A stretch of DNA of 62,186 nucleotides, from assembly GCF_938045775.1 (NCBI RefSeq), contig NZ_CALIBH010000074.1, positions 1 through 62,186 of the forward strand, given 5' to 3'. Under the pieces are notes generated by a model, which worked only from the letters and a program-made list of their open reading frames with translations, searched no databases and had not been told where the DNA came from. Both the position numbers and the translations under genes were made by a program. The stretch is from an uncultured Campylobacter sp. (GTDB lineage Bacteria > Campylobacterota > Campylobacteria > Campylobacterales > Campylobacteraceae). Positions 54,663 through 62,186 of this stretch are shown piece after piece (positions within the stretch are counted from its first letter, which is position 1; every line of letters starts with the position of its first letter).

Positions 54663-57410
54663 GTGGGTGAAGAAAAAAAGGCTTTTAGCGTTAGAGAGAT
54701 CGACGAAGGATCGGACGATCAAAAAGGCGCGCAATCAATGGGTGCTGACAAAGCTGCCTTAAGCGAAAATTTTGCTAGTGAGGGAAATTTTGACGCAGAG
54801 TATTCCGCAGGCGGCGGAGAGAATTTTAGCGGCGAAAATGCCGAGCTTGAGGGTAGCGAGGATACCGTGCCTCAGAGCGATAAAAATTCCGCGCTTGATG
54901 CAAAAAATTCCGCGAGCAAAAATTCCGCGCACGCCGGCGTTAAGAATTTAAGTGACGATCAAGTGCGCGCTGCTTCTGCAAAAATGCGAGCACAAAAAAA
55001 ATCCAAAAAGGCTAAAAAATCAAGCGGACGAAATTCTACCTCGGTAAATTCTGAAAATTCCGCAGGCGCAAATTCTACAAACTCAAATTTGAAAGGTACT
55101 GCGAATTCCACGAGCAAAAATTCTATAAATAAAAATTCCGCAAAAGCCGCTAATTTGGCTAAATTTAAAAATGCGAATTCCGCAAGTGCTTTAAATTCTA
55201 CAAACGGCATAAATTCTGATAATTCTAAAAACTCTACAGCAGAAAATTCCCAAAATTCTAAAAATCAGGCAGCTGGCGCGCTTCCTGCCAGGCGTAGAAT
55301 TTTTGGCTTCATAAAAAATTATGAGTTCTCCAAGCATATTTTGCTGATGATTTTGCTAGCGTTTGCCTTTAGCGTGGCGTTTCGTATGTGGTGGGTGCAC
55401 TGGGCGAGCGGCTTTGTGAACTACTTTTTTTGGGATGGCGAGCTGATGATAAACACCAACGACGGCTACGCCTTTGCAGAGGGCGCGCGTGACCGTCTTG
55501 CGGGCTTTCATCAGCCCAACGATCTTAGTTATTTTAGCGCGCCGCTTTCGATCGTGACGGCGTTTTTGGCTGAAATTTTGCCCTTTAAAATCGAGACGAT
55601 ATTCGTTTATCTGCCAGCTTTGTTTAGCTCGCTCATCGTAGTGCCGATCTTGCTTATCTCAAGTGAGTTTCGCTGCATGCGCGCGGGCTTCATCGGCGCG
55701 CTTGTCGCGAGCGTGGCGAATAGCTACTACAACCGCACTATGGCGGGGTATTACGACACCGATATGCTAAATATCGTGCTTGCGATGTGTATTTTGTGGG
55801 CGCTCATCCGTATCTGCACGCGCGGCTCGCGCAGCACGCTGTTTTGGCTGGGCGCGTTTACGATATTTTATATGTGGTGGTATCCGTCCAGCTTCTCGCT
55901 AAATTCCATGATGCTCGCCATGTTTTTCGCCTACACGCTGATTTTTAAGCGAAAAAGTGCGGTAAATTACGAAGCGATGATCATCTTTTTGATTGCGCTT
56001 TGCTCCACGCCTTTGGTGGCAAAAATTTTAATCTCGCTTACGCTATTTTGGCTCTTTGCATTTAAAGGAAAGCTATTAAATTTTAAATCCCTAGCCCTTT
56101 TGGGCGGCTTTGCCGTGGCGTTTTTCATCGCAAACGGAGGTCTTAGCCCGATCATCTTTCAGGCGAAATTTTATATCTTCCGTTCCTTTGCGGACAACGC
56201 CGATATGGCATTTCATTTTTTTAACGTCAATCAAACGATCCAAGAATCGGGCATCGTGCCAACTAATATCTTTATGGAGCGCATCAGCTCGCACGTCGCG
56301 GTTTTTGTGATCGCGACGATCGGATATTTAGTGCTTTGCTTTAGACATAAGGAATTTTTGCTCTCGATCCCGCTTTTGCTTTTGGGCTTTGCGGCGAACA
56401 AAGCAGGCCTTAGATTTACGATCTATGCCGTAGGTGTGATGGGACTGAGCTTCGGATATATTTTGTATTTTTGCGTAAAGCGCTTGGATCTGCCAAAGAT
56501 CGCGGGACGCGCGATACTGCTAATTTTGACGGCACTTGCGATCTATCCTGCGTGGCAGCACATCATCTCGTACAAGGTCGATACGGTCTTTTATCAAAGC
56601 GAGGTGCGGGTGCTAGATGAGCTCAAAGATAAGGCGCAGCGCGAGGATTACGCGCTTTCGTGGTGGGACTACGGATACGGCATACGCTATTACAGCGATG
56701 TAAAGACCCTCATCGACGGCGGTAAACACCTCGGCAACGATAATTTTCCCGTTAGCTTCGCGCTTTTTAAGGATCAGATGAGCTCTGCAAATATGGCGCG
56801 CCTGGATGTCGAATACACCGAGCGCGGATATAGCGAAAAAATTCCAAACAAGCTAAAGCAAATTTTAAAAGACTATAACGCGACCGACGTCAATGATTTT
56901 ATCTTAAGCTTGGGACTGGCTGATTTTAAGCCGCCGAAGCCTACGCGCGACATCTACTACATCCTGCCCGATCGTATGATGAATATCTTCCCTGTCGTTA
57001 CGCAGTTTTCAAATATCGACATCACCGACGGCAAGCAGCTAAGTGAGCTGTTTTTTATAACGAGCGATAGGTTCGTTCAGGATCAAAGCGGCGTGCATAT
57101 GGACAACGGCTTTTCGATCTCGCCGAATTTGCTTAGTTTGGAATTTAGCGGCAGAAAATTCGCAATCAATACTTTTTACGAAACGAGCTACGATGCGAGC
57201 GGCAAGCTTTCGGTAAAAGAGTTTAATATGGACAGCAGCGCGCAATTTTACGTGATTTTCATGCGCGATTACGGGCGGTTTTTGCTGATGGATAAGACGA
57301 TGCTAAACTCAAGTTACATTCAGCTTTTTGTATTTGAAAGATATAGGCCCGAGCTATTCGAGCCTGTGATCTTAAGCCCTGCTGTGAAAGTTTATAAATT
57401 AAAGCGCTAG
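54663..57410 (+). CDS. pglB: PglB, oligosaccharyltransferase, with ~215-residue N-terminal low-complexity extension
   Basis: Membrane enzyme (STT3 type) that transfers the undecaprenyl-linked glycan to Asn in periplasmic proteins. 915 residues; C. jejuni and C. lari PglB are about 713. Residues 1-215 are Asn/Ser/Lys/Ala-rich (SASKNSAHAG, NSTSKNSINKNSAKAAN) and should lie in the cytoplasm. From about 222 the normal protein begins: 13-TM region with DGELMINTNDGYAFAEGARD, GFHQPNDLSYF and MAGYYDTDMLN, catalytic WWDYGYG (667-673), RYYSDVKTLIDGGKHLG and the periplasmic domain ending KVYKLKR. GTG start at 54663, and the extension shares its composition with inserts in neighbouring proteins. Confidence 0.95.
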   Translation: MGEEKKAFSVREIDEGSDDQKGAQSMGADKAALSENFASEGNFDAEYSAGGGENFSGENAELEGSEDTVPQSDKNSALDAKNSASKNSAHAGVKNLSDDQVRAASAKMRAQKKSKKAKKSSGRNSTSVNSENSAGANSTNSNLKGTANSTSKNSINKNSAKAANLAKFKNANSASALNSTNGINSDNSKNSTAENSQNSKNQAAGALPARRRIFGFIKNYEFSKHILLMILLAFAFSVAFRMWWVHWASGFVNYFFWDGELMINTNDGYAFAEGARDRLAGFHQPNDLSYFSAPLSIVTAFLAEILPFKIETIFVYLPALFSSLIVVPILLISSEFRCMRAGFIGALVASVANSYYNRTMAGYYDTDMLNIVLAMCILWALIRICTRGSRSTLFWLGAFTIFYMWWYPSSFSLNSMMLAMFFAYTLIFKRKSAVNYEAMIIFLIALCSTPLVAKILISLTLFWLFAFKGKLLNFKSLALLGGFAVAFFIANGGLSPIIFQAKFYIFRSFADNADMAFHFFNVNQTIQESGIVPTNIFMERISSHVAVFVIATIGYLVLCFRHKEFLLSIPLLLLGFAANKAGLRFTIYAVGVMGLSFGYILYFCVKRLDLPKIAGRAILLILTALAIYPAWQHIISYKVDTVFYQSEVRVLDELKDKAQREDYALSWWDYGYGIRYYSDVKTLIDGGKHLGNDNFPVSFALFKDQMSSANMARLDVEYTERGYSEKIPNKLKQILKDYNATDVNDFILSLGLADFKPPKPTRDIYYILPDRMMNIFPVVTQFSNIDITDGKQLSELFFITSDRFVQDQSGVHMDNGFSISPNLLSLEFSGRKFAINTFYETSYDASGKLSVKEFNMDSSAQFYVIFMRDYGRFLLMDKTMLNSSYIQLFVFERYRPELFEPVILSPAVKVYKLKR

Positions 57411-57442
57411 ATAAAATTTTGCCGCAAGCTAAGGAGAAATTT

Positions 57443-57496
57443 ATGAAATTTAATCTCGTAACGCCAAGCAAGGAATGCAGCAGATGGCTCGCATAG
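57443..57496 (+). CDS. 17-residue leader ORF overlapping the pglA start
   Basis: ATG 57443 with a strong AAGGAGAAATTT encodes MKFNLVTPSKECSRWLA and stops at TAG 57494-57496, inside pglA in another frame. The terminating ribosome would lie over the pglA start region. It may be a coupling or attenuation leader, or chance. Confidence 0.35.
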   Translation: MKFNLVTPSKECSRWLA

Positions 57497-58611
57497 GGTT
57501 TTTAAGCCATGCCGATATGAGCTTACATTTCTTTCGCCGCCCGATAATGCAGGCTTTAAAAGAGCGCGGGCACGAGGTTTTTGCAATCGCTCCTCGCGGC
57601 GCTTATACGCAGGATTTAGCGCGCGATTTTAATGCCGTAACCTACGATCTTGATCGAGCGAGCTTAAATCCGTTTACCGTATTTAGCAACACCAAAGCCC
57701 TTGCGCGCGAGCTAAAGAGGCTAAATTTGGACCTGCTGCAAACAGCCGCGCACAAATCAAATGTGTTCGGTACGCTGGCGGCTCGAGAGGCGGGTATAAA
57801 ATATGTGATAAACTTAGTCGAGGGGCTGGGCAGCTTTTATATCGACGATGATATTAAAACAAGGCTCGTGCGAGTGGTTTTGGAGAAGCTTTATAAATTT
57901 TCATTTTCGCAGGCGGATGCTTGCGTATTTGTAAACGATGCCGATCCCGATTATATGCTATCTCGCGGGCTTATTGCGAAGCAAAAGGTCATAAGGATTA
58001 AAAGTGTAGGCGTAGATGCTGAAAGGTTCAACCCCCAAATCGTTAATGCGGCGGATCTGGGCGAGGATTTGCACGGCAAAAAAATCGTGCTGATGATAGC
58101 TCGCGCGATGTGGCATAAGGGCGTGAGAGAATTCTACGAAGCAGCAGAAATTTTAAAAGATCGATCGGATGCGAAATTTGTCTTCGTAGGCGAGGGCTTT
58201 GCGGGCAATAAAAGCACCGCTGATCCTGCGTTTTTGCAAAGCGGCGCGGTGCATTATCTGGGTGCCAGAAACGACGTGCCAGAGCTTTTGAAGGCTAGTT
58301 ACTTGCTGGCACTTCCTAGCTACAAGGAGGGCTTTCCGCGCACGGTTTTAGAGGCGATGAGCATGGCGCGAGCCTGCGTGGTAAGCGATTGCAGCGGTTG
58401 TGTCGAGGCGGTGCAAGATGGCGTCAACGGCTTAATTTGCCGCACTCGCGACGCAGAGGATCTTGCGCGAAAGATCGAAATTTTATTAGACGATGCTGCG
58501 CTTTGCGAAAGGCTTGGACGAAACGGGCGCGAGCTGGTGCTTGCAAATTACGACGAAAAGATCGTCACGGAAAAATATTTAGAGGTTTATAGGGAATTTA
58601 TCGATGTATAA
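57484..58611 (+). CDS. pglA: PglA, first GalNAc transferase of the N-glycan
   Basis: 375 residues from ATG 57484 (MARIGFLSHADMS, matching MRIGFLSHAG of C. jejuni PglA); ATG 57475 is too close to its AAGGA. RASLNPFTVFSNTKALARE, LLQTAAHKSNVFGTLAARE, NLVEGLGSFYIDDDI, MIARAMWHKGVREFYEAAE, AVHYLGARNDVPELL, LPSYKEGFPRTVLEAMSMA and SDCSGCVEAVQDGVNG all match. GT4, adds HexNAc to the bacillosamine-type sugar. Overlaps pglC by eight bases. Confidence 0.93.
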   Translation: MARIGFLSHADMSLHFFRRPIMQALKERGHEVFAIAPRGAYTQDLARDFNAVTYDLDRASLNPFTVFSNTKALARELKRLNLDLLQTAAHKSNVFGTLAAREAGIKYVINLVEGLGSFYIDDDIKTRLVRVVLEKLYKFSFSQADACVFVNDADPDYMLSRGLIAKQKVIRIKSVGVDAERFNPQIVNAADLGEDLHGKKIVLMIARAMWHKGVREFYEAAEILKDRSDAKFVFVGEGFAGNKSTADPAFLQSGAVHYLGARNDVPELLKASYLLALPSYKEGFPRTVLEAMSMARACVVSDCSGCVEAVQDGVNGLICRTRDAEDLARKIEILLDDAALCERLGRNGRELVLANYDEKIVTEKYLEVYREFIDV

Positions 58612-59209
58612 GAGCTTTTTAAAACGCGCGCTCGATTTTACGGCGGCTTTGATTTTGATTATTTTGGTTTCGCCCGTGATGGCGCTTACGTGGTTCTTGA
58701 TCCGCAAACACATTAGCAAAAGCACGATTTTTACGCAATCTCGCCCTGGGTTTGATGAGCAAATTTTTAAAATTTACAAATTTAAAACGATGAGCGACGA
58801 GCGCGGCGCAGACGGCGAGCTTCTACCCGACGAAGAGCGGCTGAACGATTACGGCAAAAAGATCCGTGCGCTAAGTCTGGATGAGCTGCCGCAGCTTTTC
58901 AACGTGCTAAAGGGCGATATGAGCTTCATCGGGCCGCGACCGTTGCTGATCGAATACTTGCCGCTTTATTCGCCGCAGCAGCGCTTGCGACACAGCGTGC
59001 GCCCGGGCATCACGGGGCTTGCGCAGGTAAACGGTCGCAACGCGATCAGCTGGGAGAAAAAATTTGAGTTCGATACGTATTACGCGCAGAATTTAAGTTT
59101 CGCGCTCGATCTTAAGATCGCGCTTTTAACGATAAAAAAGGTGCTTGCAAAAGAGGGCGTGAATAAAGAGGGCATGGCGACGACGGAGAAATTTAATGGG
59201 CACAACTAA
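58604..59209 (+). CDS. pglC: PglC, phosphoglycosyl transferase
   Basis: 201 residues, monotopic enzyme that moves phospho-diacetylbacillosamine to undecaprenyl phosphate. N-terminal re-entrant helix (KRALDFTAALILIILVSPVM), KIYKFKTMSDE with catalytic Asp-Glu pair, SLDELPQLFNVLKGDMSFIG, GPRPLLIEYLPLYS, RHSVRPGITGLAQVNGRNA and FDTYYAQNLSFALDLKI are diagnostic. Overlaps pglD by 14 bases. Confidence 0.95.
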   Translation: MYKSFLKRALDFTAALILIILVSPVMALTWFLIRKHISKSTIFTQSRPGFDEQIFKIYKFKTMSDERGADGELLPDEERLNDYGKKIRALSLDELPQLFNVLKGDMSFIGPRPLLIEYLPLYSPQQRLRHSVRPGITGLAQVNGRNAISWEKKFEFDTYYAQNLSFALDLKIALLTIKKVLAKEGVNKEGMATTEKFNGHN

Positions 59210-59795
59210 AATTTACGTTTACGGCGCGAGCGGACACGGGCTAGTAGTCGCGGACGTCGCGCTAGCTGCGCGCGGGGCTAAATTTAGCGAGGTCGTTTTT
59301 TTAGACGACGCGGCAGGGCTGAAATTTAGCGAGGATCTGCCGAAGCACCCCGTAATAATCGCAATCGGCGATAATAAAACTCGCGCAAAGATCCAAGAGA
59401 GAGTATCGCGCGCGGGTTTTGAGATAGCGACGCTAATTCATCAAAGCGCCATCGTTAGCCCAAGCGCCTCTATCGGCGAGGGTGCGGTCGTAATGCCCGG
59501 CGCCGTGATAAATGCGCGAGCTAAAATCGGTCGCGGCGCGATAATCAATTCAGGTGTCGTAATCGAGCATGAGTGCGAGATCGGCGAGTTTTCGCACATT
59601 AGCCCAAACGCGGCGCTTGCGGGTGGCGTGAAGGTGGGGGCGTTTTCGCACATCGGTATCGGCGCTAGCGTCATTCAGAGGCTAAGTATCGGGCAGCGCT
59701 GTATCATCGGCGCAGGCGCTGCGGTCGTGCGCGACATAGCTAGCGACAGTGTAGCTGTAGGCGTGCCCGCTCGCGTGATTAAAAAAAATAGCTGA
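59196..59795 (+). CDS. pglD: PglD, UDP-4-amino-sugar N-acetyltransferase
   Basis: 199 residues. N-terminal Rossmann-like part (IYVYGASGHGLVVADVAL), then left-handed beta-helix hexapeptide repeats (VSPSASIGEGAVVMPGAVIN, GAIINSGVVIEHECEIG with catalytic His region, HISPNAALAGGVKVG) and a terminal VGVPARVIKK. Makes UDP-diacetylbacillosamine from the PglE product with acetyl-CoA. Confidence 0.95.
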   Translation: MGTTKIYVYGASGHGLVVADVALAARGAKFSEVVFLDDAAGLKFSEDLPKHPVIIAIGDNKTRAKIQERVSRAGFEIATLIHQSAIVSPSASIGEGAVVMPGAVINARAKIGRGAIINSGVVIEHECEIGEFSHISPNAALAGGVKVGAFSHIGIGASVIQRLSIGQRCIIGAGAAVVRDIASDSVAVGVPARVIKKNS

Positions 59796-59911
59796 ATTTA
59801 AAATTTATAGCATTAAAAGTGATAAAATCCGAGCATTTAAATTTAATGCCGAAAGCTAAATTTAGCCTTGCGTCGCGCGAGGTTAAATTTAAAGATCAAG
59901 GAAGGATGAAT

Positions 59912-61009
59912 ATGGCAAGAGTATTTTTAAGCCCGCCGAATATGGGTGGCAATGAGCTTGAGTATATAAAAAAGGTATTTGAAAGCAACTATATCGCGCC
60001 TTTGGGCGAATATGTCAATCGCTTTGAAGACGCAGTGAAGTCCTATACTGGCACGTGCGGCGCGCTGGCGCTAAACGCAGGCACGGCGGCGCTTCATCTA
60101 GCGCTTCGCTGCAGCGGCGTAAAGGACGGCGACGTGGTGCTTGGCTCCACATTTACCTTCATGGCGTCGCTAAATCCGATATTTTACGAGCGCTGCGTGC
60201 CGGTGCTGATAGACAGCGACGAGAGTTGGAATTTAAGCCCGAAGCTGCTTAAAGAAGCGATCAAAAAATCGCCGAAAAAGCCAAAGGTGCTCGTCGTTAC
60301 GCATCTTTACGGACAGGCTGCGAAGATGGATGAGATATGTGAAATTTGCGCGAACGAAGGCATTGATGTTATCGAGGATGCCGCAGAGGCGCTGGGGGGA
60401 TTTTATAAGGGTAAAGCACTTGGCGGTATCGGAAAATGCGGCGCACTAAGCTTCAATGGCAATAAAATCATCACTACCTCAGGCGGCGGAATGCTGATCT
60501 CAAACGATGAGGGGCTAGTGGCTAAGGCTAGATTTTTAAGCACCCAAGCGCGCGAGCCGCTGCTTCACTACGAGCACAAGGACTACGGCTACAACTACCG
60601 CTTAAGCAACGTCTTAGGCGCTATCGGCGTAGGTCAGATGGAGGTCTTGCCACAGCGCGTAAAGAGAAAGCGCGAAATTTTTAAAATTTACGAGGATCTG
60701 TTTAGAGGCACCGACGTAGAGTTTATGCCCGAAGTAGAAGGCGGCGAGGGCAATAGATGGCTTACAACGCTATTATTTAAGAAAAAAGACGCTCATCTAA
60801 AGGTAATCGATGCGCTAAATAAAGCTGATATCGAATCTCGTCCGCTTTGGAAGCCGATGCATCTGCAAAGCATCTTCGCAGGCGCGCTTAGCGTAGTTGA
60901 CGGCACGAGCGAGGATATGTTTAGTCGCGGCATCTGCCTTCCTAGCGGCACCGATATGAGCGACGAGACGATCGAACGCGTCGTAAAAATCGTAAAAGAA
61001 AACATCTGA
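59912..61009 (+). CDS. pglE: PglE, UDP-4-keto-sugar aminotransferase
   Basis: 365 residues from ATG 59912, six bases after AAGGAAGG; the ATG at 59906 abuts that site. FLSPPNMGGNELEYIKKVF, SNYIAPLGEYVNRFE, TFTFMASLNPI, VIEDAAEALGGFYKGKALG, FNGNKIITTSGGGMLI (PLP Lys), YGYNYRLSNVLGAIGVGQME and SRPLWKPMHLQ fit PglE closely. Overlaps pglF by one base (TGATG). Confidence 0.95.
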   Translation: MARVFLSPPNMGGNELEYIKKVFESNYIAPLGEYVNRFEDAVKSYTGTCGALALNAGTAALHLALRCSGVKDGDVVLGSTFTFMASLNPIFYERCVPVLIDSDESWNLSPKLLKEAIKKSPKKPKVLVVTHLYGQAAKMDEICEICANEGIDVIEDAAEALGGFYKGKALGGIGKCGALSFNGNKIITTSGGGMLISNDEGLVAKARFLSTQAREPLLHYEHKDYGYNYRLSNVLGAIGVGQMEVLPQRVKRKREIFKIYEDLFRGTDVEFMPEVEGGEGNRWLTTLLFKKKDAHLKVIDALNKADIESRPLWKPMHLQSIFAGALSVVDGTSEDMFSRGICLPSGTDMSDETIERVVKIVKENI

Positions 61010-62186
61010 TGCTGTTAAAACCCACTAAATTTAGCCGCTTCGCGTTTTTTTTGCTAGGAGATATTTTTATCTCGATCCTCTCTGTTTATATTGCGTTTTT
61101 GCTGCGATTTAGCGGAGATATACCGAACGAATTCTATAAAGGCGCGCTGCTTAGCGCCTCGAGTCTTACTGCGATTAAAATTTTCTACTTTTGGTTTTTG
61201 CGGATCTATTTAGTTCCGTGGAGATTTTTCGGCCTATATGAAGCGAGGAAGCTCTTCTATGCGCACGTTATGGCAGCGCTTACCTTTTTAATCCTGTTTT
61301 TTCTAGCGAGTAAAGTTTTTAACCCATTCCCGCGCTCGGTCATTATCATCGATGCGGCGATCTCGTTTATTTTAATCGGTGGGATTAGAATTTCAAAGAG
61401 GATGTTTTTAAGTGAGAAGAAAAATATCACGAATAACGAGCCCTGCATCGTCGTGGGCGCTACGAGCAAGACCTTTCACGTCCTAAAAGGGATGCGGCAA
61501 AAATACATCAATTACTATCCGGTGGGCGTCGTGGACGGGCGGCCTGAGCTAGTAGGGACGTATTGCGAAAATTACGTCGTCAGAGCCAAGAGCGAAATTC
61601 CGCAGATGATCAAAGATAGCGGCGCCAAAACCGCGATTATCGCGCTGGCGCTGTATCCGGACGAGCTAAAGCAGCTCTACGACGAGCTGTTTGCATACGG
61701 GCTAAAAGATATCAAGCTCTTTTCGCTTTTGGAGGATGAGAGCAAAAAGATCCGCGACGTATCGATCGAGGATCTGCTCGCGCGCAAGCCCAAGGATCTC
61801 GACACCAAGGCAATTGAAAATTTTATCAAAGACAAGATCGTGCTGGTAACGGGCGCGGGTGGCACGATAGGAAGCGAAATTTGTAAGCAATGCTTGAAAT
61901 TCGGCGCAAAGCGTCTTATCATGGTCGAGCACAGCGAGTTTAATCTATACTCAATAAATGAAGCTACGGGCGCGGATGCGCGCAACGAGTTAAAGATGAT
62001 AAACGTCGTTTATCGCCATGAGCTGGAGGAGGTTTTTGCAGAATTTCATCCCGAAGTAGTCGTGCACGCAGCGGCGTATAAGCACGTGCCGCTATGCGAG
62101 TTTAACCCGCATCTAGCGGTCAAAAACAATGTCATCGGCACAAAAAACGTAATCGATCTGTCCAAAAAATACGGCGCGAAAAAGGT
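61009..62186 (+). CDS. pglF: PglF, UDP-GlcNAc 4,6-dehydratase (3' end cut by window edge)
   Basis: First enzyme of bacillosamine synthesis, inner membrane. 392 codons visible, open to the edge: about four N-terminal membrane segments (GDIFISILSVYIAFLLRF and others), a CoA-binding-like middle, then the SDR core VTGAGGTIGSEICKQCLKFG, and VVVHAAAYKHVPLCEFNPHL at the end. No stop codon in the window. ATG 61009 shares one base with the pglE stop. Confidence 0.95.
   Translation, partial: MLLKPTKFSRFAFFLLGDIFISILSVYIAFLLRFSGDIPNEFYKGALLSASSLTAIKIFYFWFLRIYLVPWRFFGLYEARKLFYAHVMAALTFLILFFLASKVFNPFPRSVIIIDAAISFILIGGIRISKRMFLSEKKNITNNEPCIVVGATSKTFHVLKGMRQKYINYYPVGVVDGRPELVGTYCENYVVRAKSEIPQMIKDSGAKTAIIALALYPDELKQLYDELFAYGLKDIKLFSLLEDESKKIRDVSIEDLLARKPKDLDTKAIENFIKDKIVLVTGAGGTIGSEICKQCLKFGAKRLIMVEHSEFNLYSINEATGADARNELKMINVVYRHELEEVFAEFHPEVVVHAAAYKHVPLCEFNPHLAVKNNVIGTKNVIDLSKKYGAKK

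Noticed and set aside
60388..60402. Possible second poly-G contingency tract in pglE
   Set aside because: Only six G, in frame within a conserved Gly segment; too short for typical phase variation.
983..62186. Many open frames of 60-200 codons antisense or frame-shifted to real genes
   Set aside because: They overlap well-supported genes, lack ribosome sites and have Arg/Ala/Ser-rich composition typical of shadow frames in GC-rich DNA.

Overview
The window is a chromosomal segment of an epsilonproteobacterium, almost certainly a Campylobacter of the higher-GC, non-jejuni type (C. gracilis-like is my best guess; species cannot be settled from sequence alone). Three things point there. MraY, MurD, FabF, PglJ, PglA, PglC, PglE and PglB follow the Campylobacter family sequences I recall. 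Housekeeping genes sit in Campylobacter-style small operons. The right end carries the N-linked protein glycosylation (pgl) locus with bacillosamine-type sugar synthesis. Most genes use GC-rich codons, interrupted by a strongly recurring AAATTTTA-type motif. No rRNA, tRNA, CRISPR, transposase or integrase was seen.

Layout. 1-2047 (minus): murD (cut by the window edge), a tiny coupled ORF and mraY. 2246-8443 (plus): gpmI, then the fatty-acid genes fabG-acpP-fabF-accA, then rho. 8445-11386: an AT-rich island with an O-acyltransferase broken at a nine-G tract (probable phase-variable OFF state) and a small lipoprotein. 11860-15319 (minus): two paralogous NSS-family transporters separated by a spacer containing a duplicated non-coding segment of about 200 bp. 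15441-19594: nitroreductase, thyX, an unknown gene, a DJ-1/PfpI protein, a small membrane ORF and ung. 19767-22643: three tandem periplasmic amino-acid-binding proteins, the middle one with ACG where its start codon should be. 22878-25699 (minus): a membrane protein and radA. 25910-29709: brnQ, a 570-residue DUF1963-like protein, a small unknown gene and a scar duplicating the 3' end of the 570-residue gene. 29862-31306 (minus): ftsY and a thioredoxin-like lipoprotein. 31387-36150 (plus): 5-formyl-THF cyclo-ligase, rny, a SYLF-domain protein, a DedA protein, and a barnase-barstar toxin/inhibitor pair. 36266-37453 (minus): a CxCGxxxC protein and an MliC-like lipoprotein. 37591-41760 (plus): gapA-pgk-tpiA and fabI. 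41767-42129: a gene split by an amber stop. 42386-44594: a DEDD exonuclease and an exported ATP-dependent DNA ligase.

44647-62186 (plus) is a nearly gap-free glycan operon: galE/gne, a Wzx-type flippase, an F420-dehydrogenase-beta-like Fe-S protein, a pyruvyltransferase, four glycosyltransferases (one is PglJ), pglB, pglA, pglC, pglD, pglE and the start of pglF. PglF-E-D make the UDP-diacetylbacillosamine-type sugar, PglC loads it on undecaprenyl phosphate, PglA/J and the other transferases extend it, the flippase turns it to the periplasm, and PglB transfers it to Asn. Compared with the C. jejuni locus, no ABC flippase PglK is visible here and a pyruvyltransferase pair is present.

The most unusual pattern is a recurring Asn/Ser/Ala-rich low-complexity insert, built from AAAATTC-type DNA, in at least four unrelated proteins (exonuclease, Fe-S protein, GT2, PglB), with related segments in the 570-residue protein and the barnase linker.
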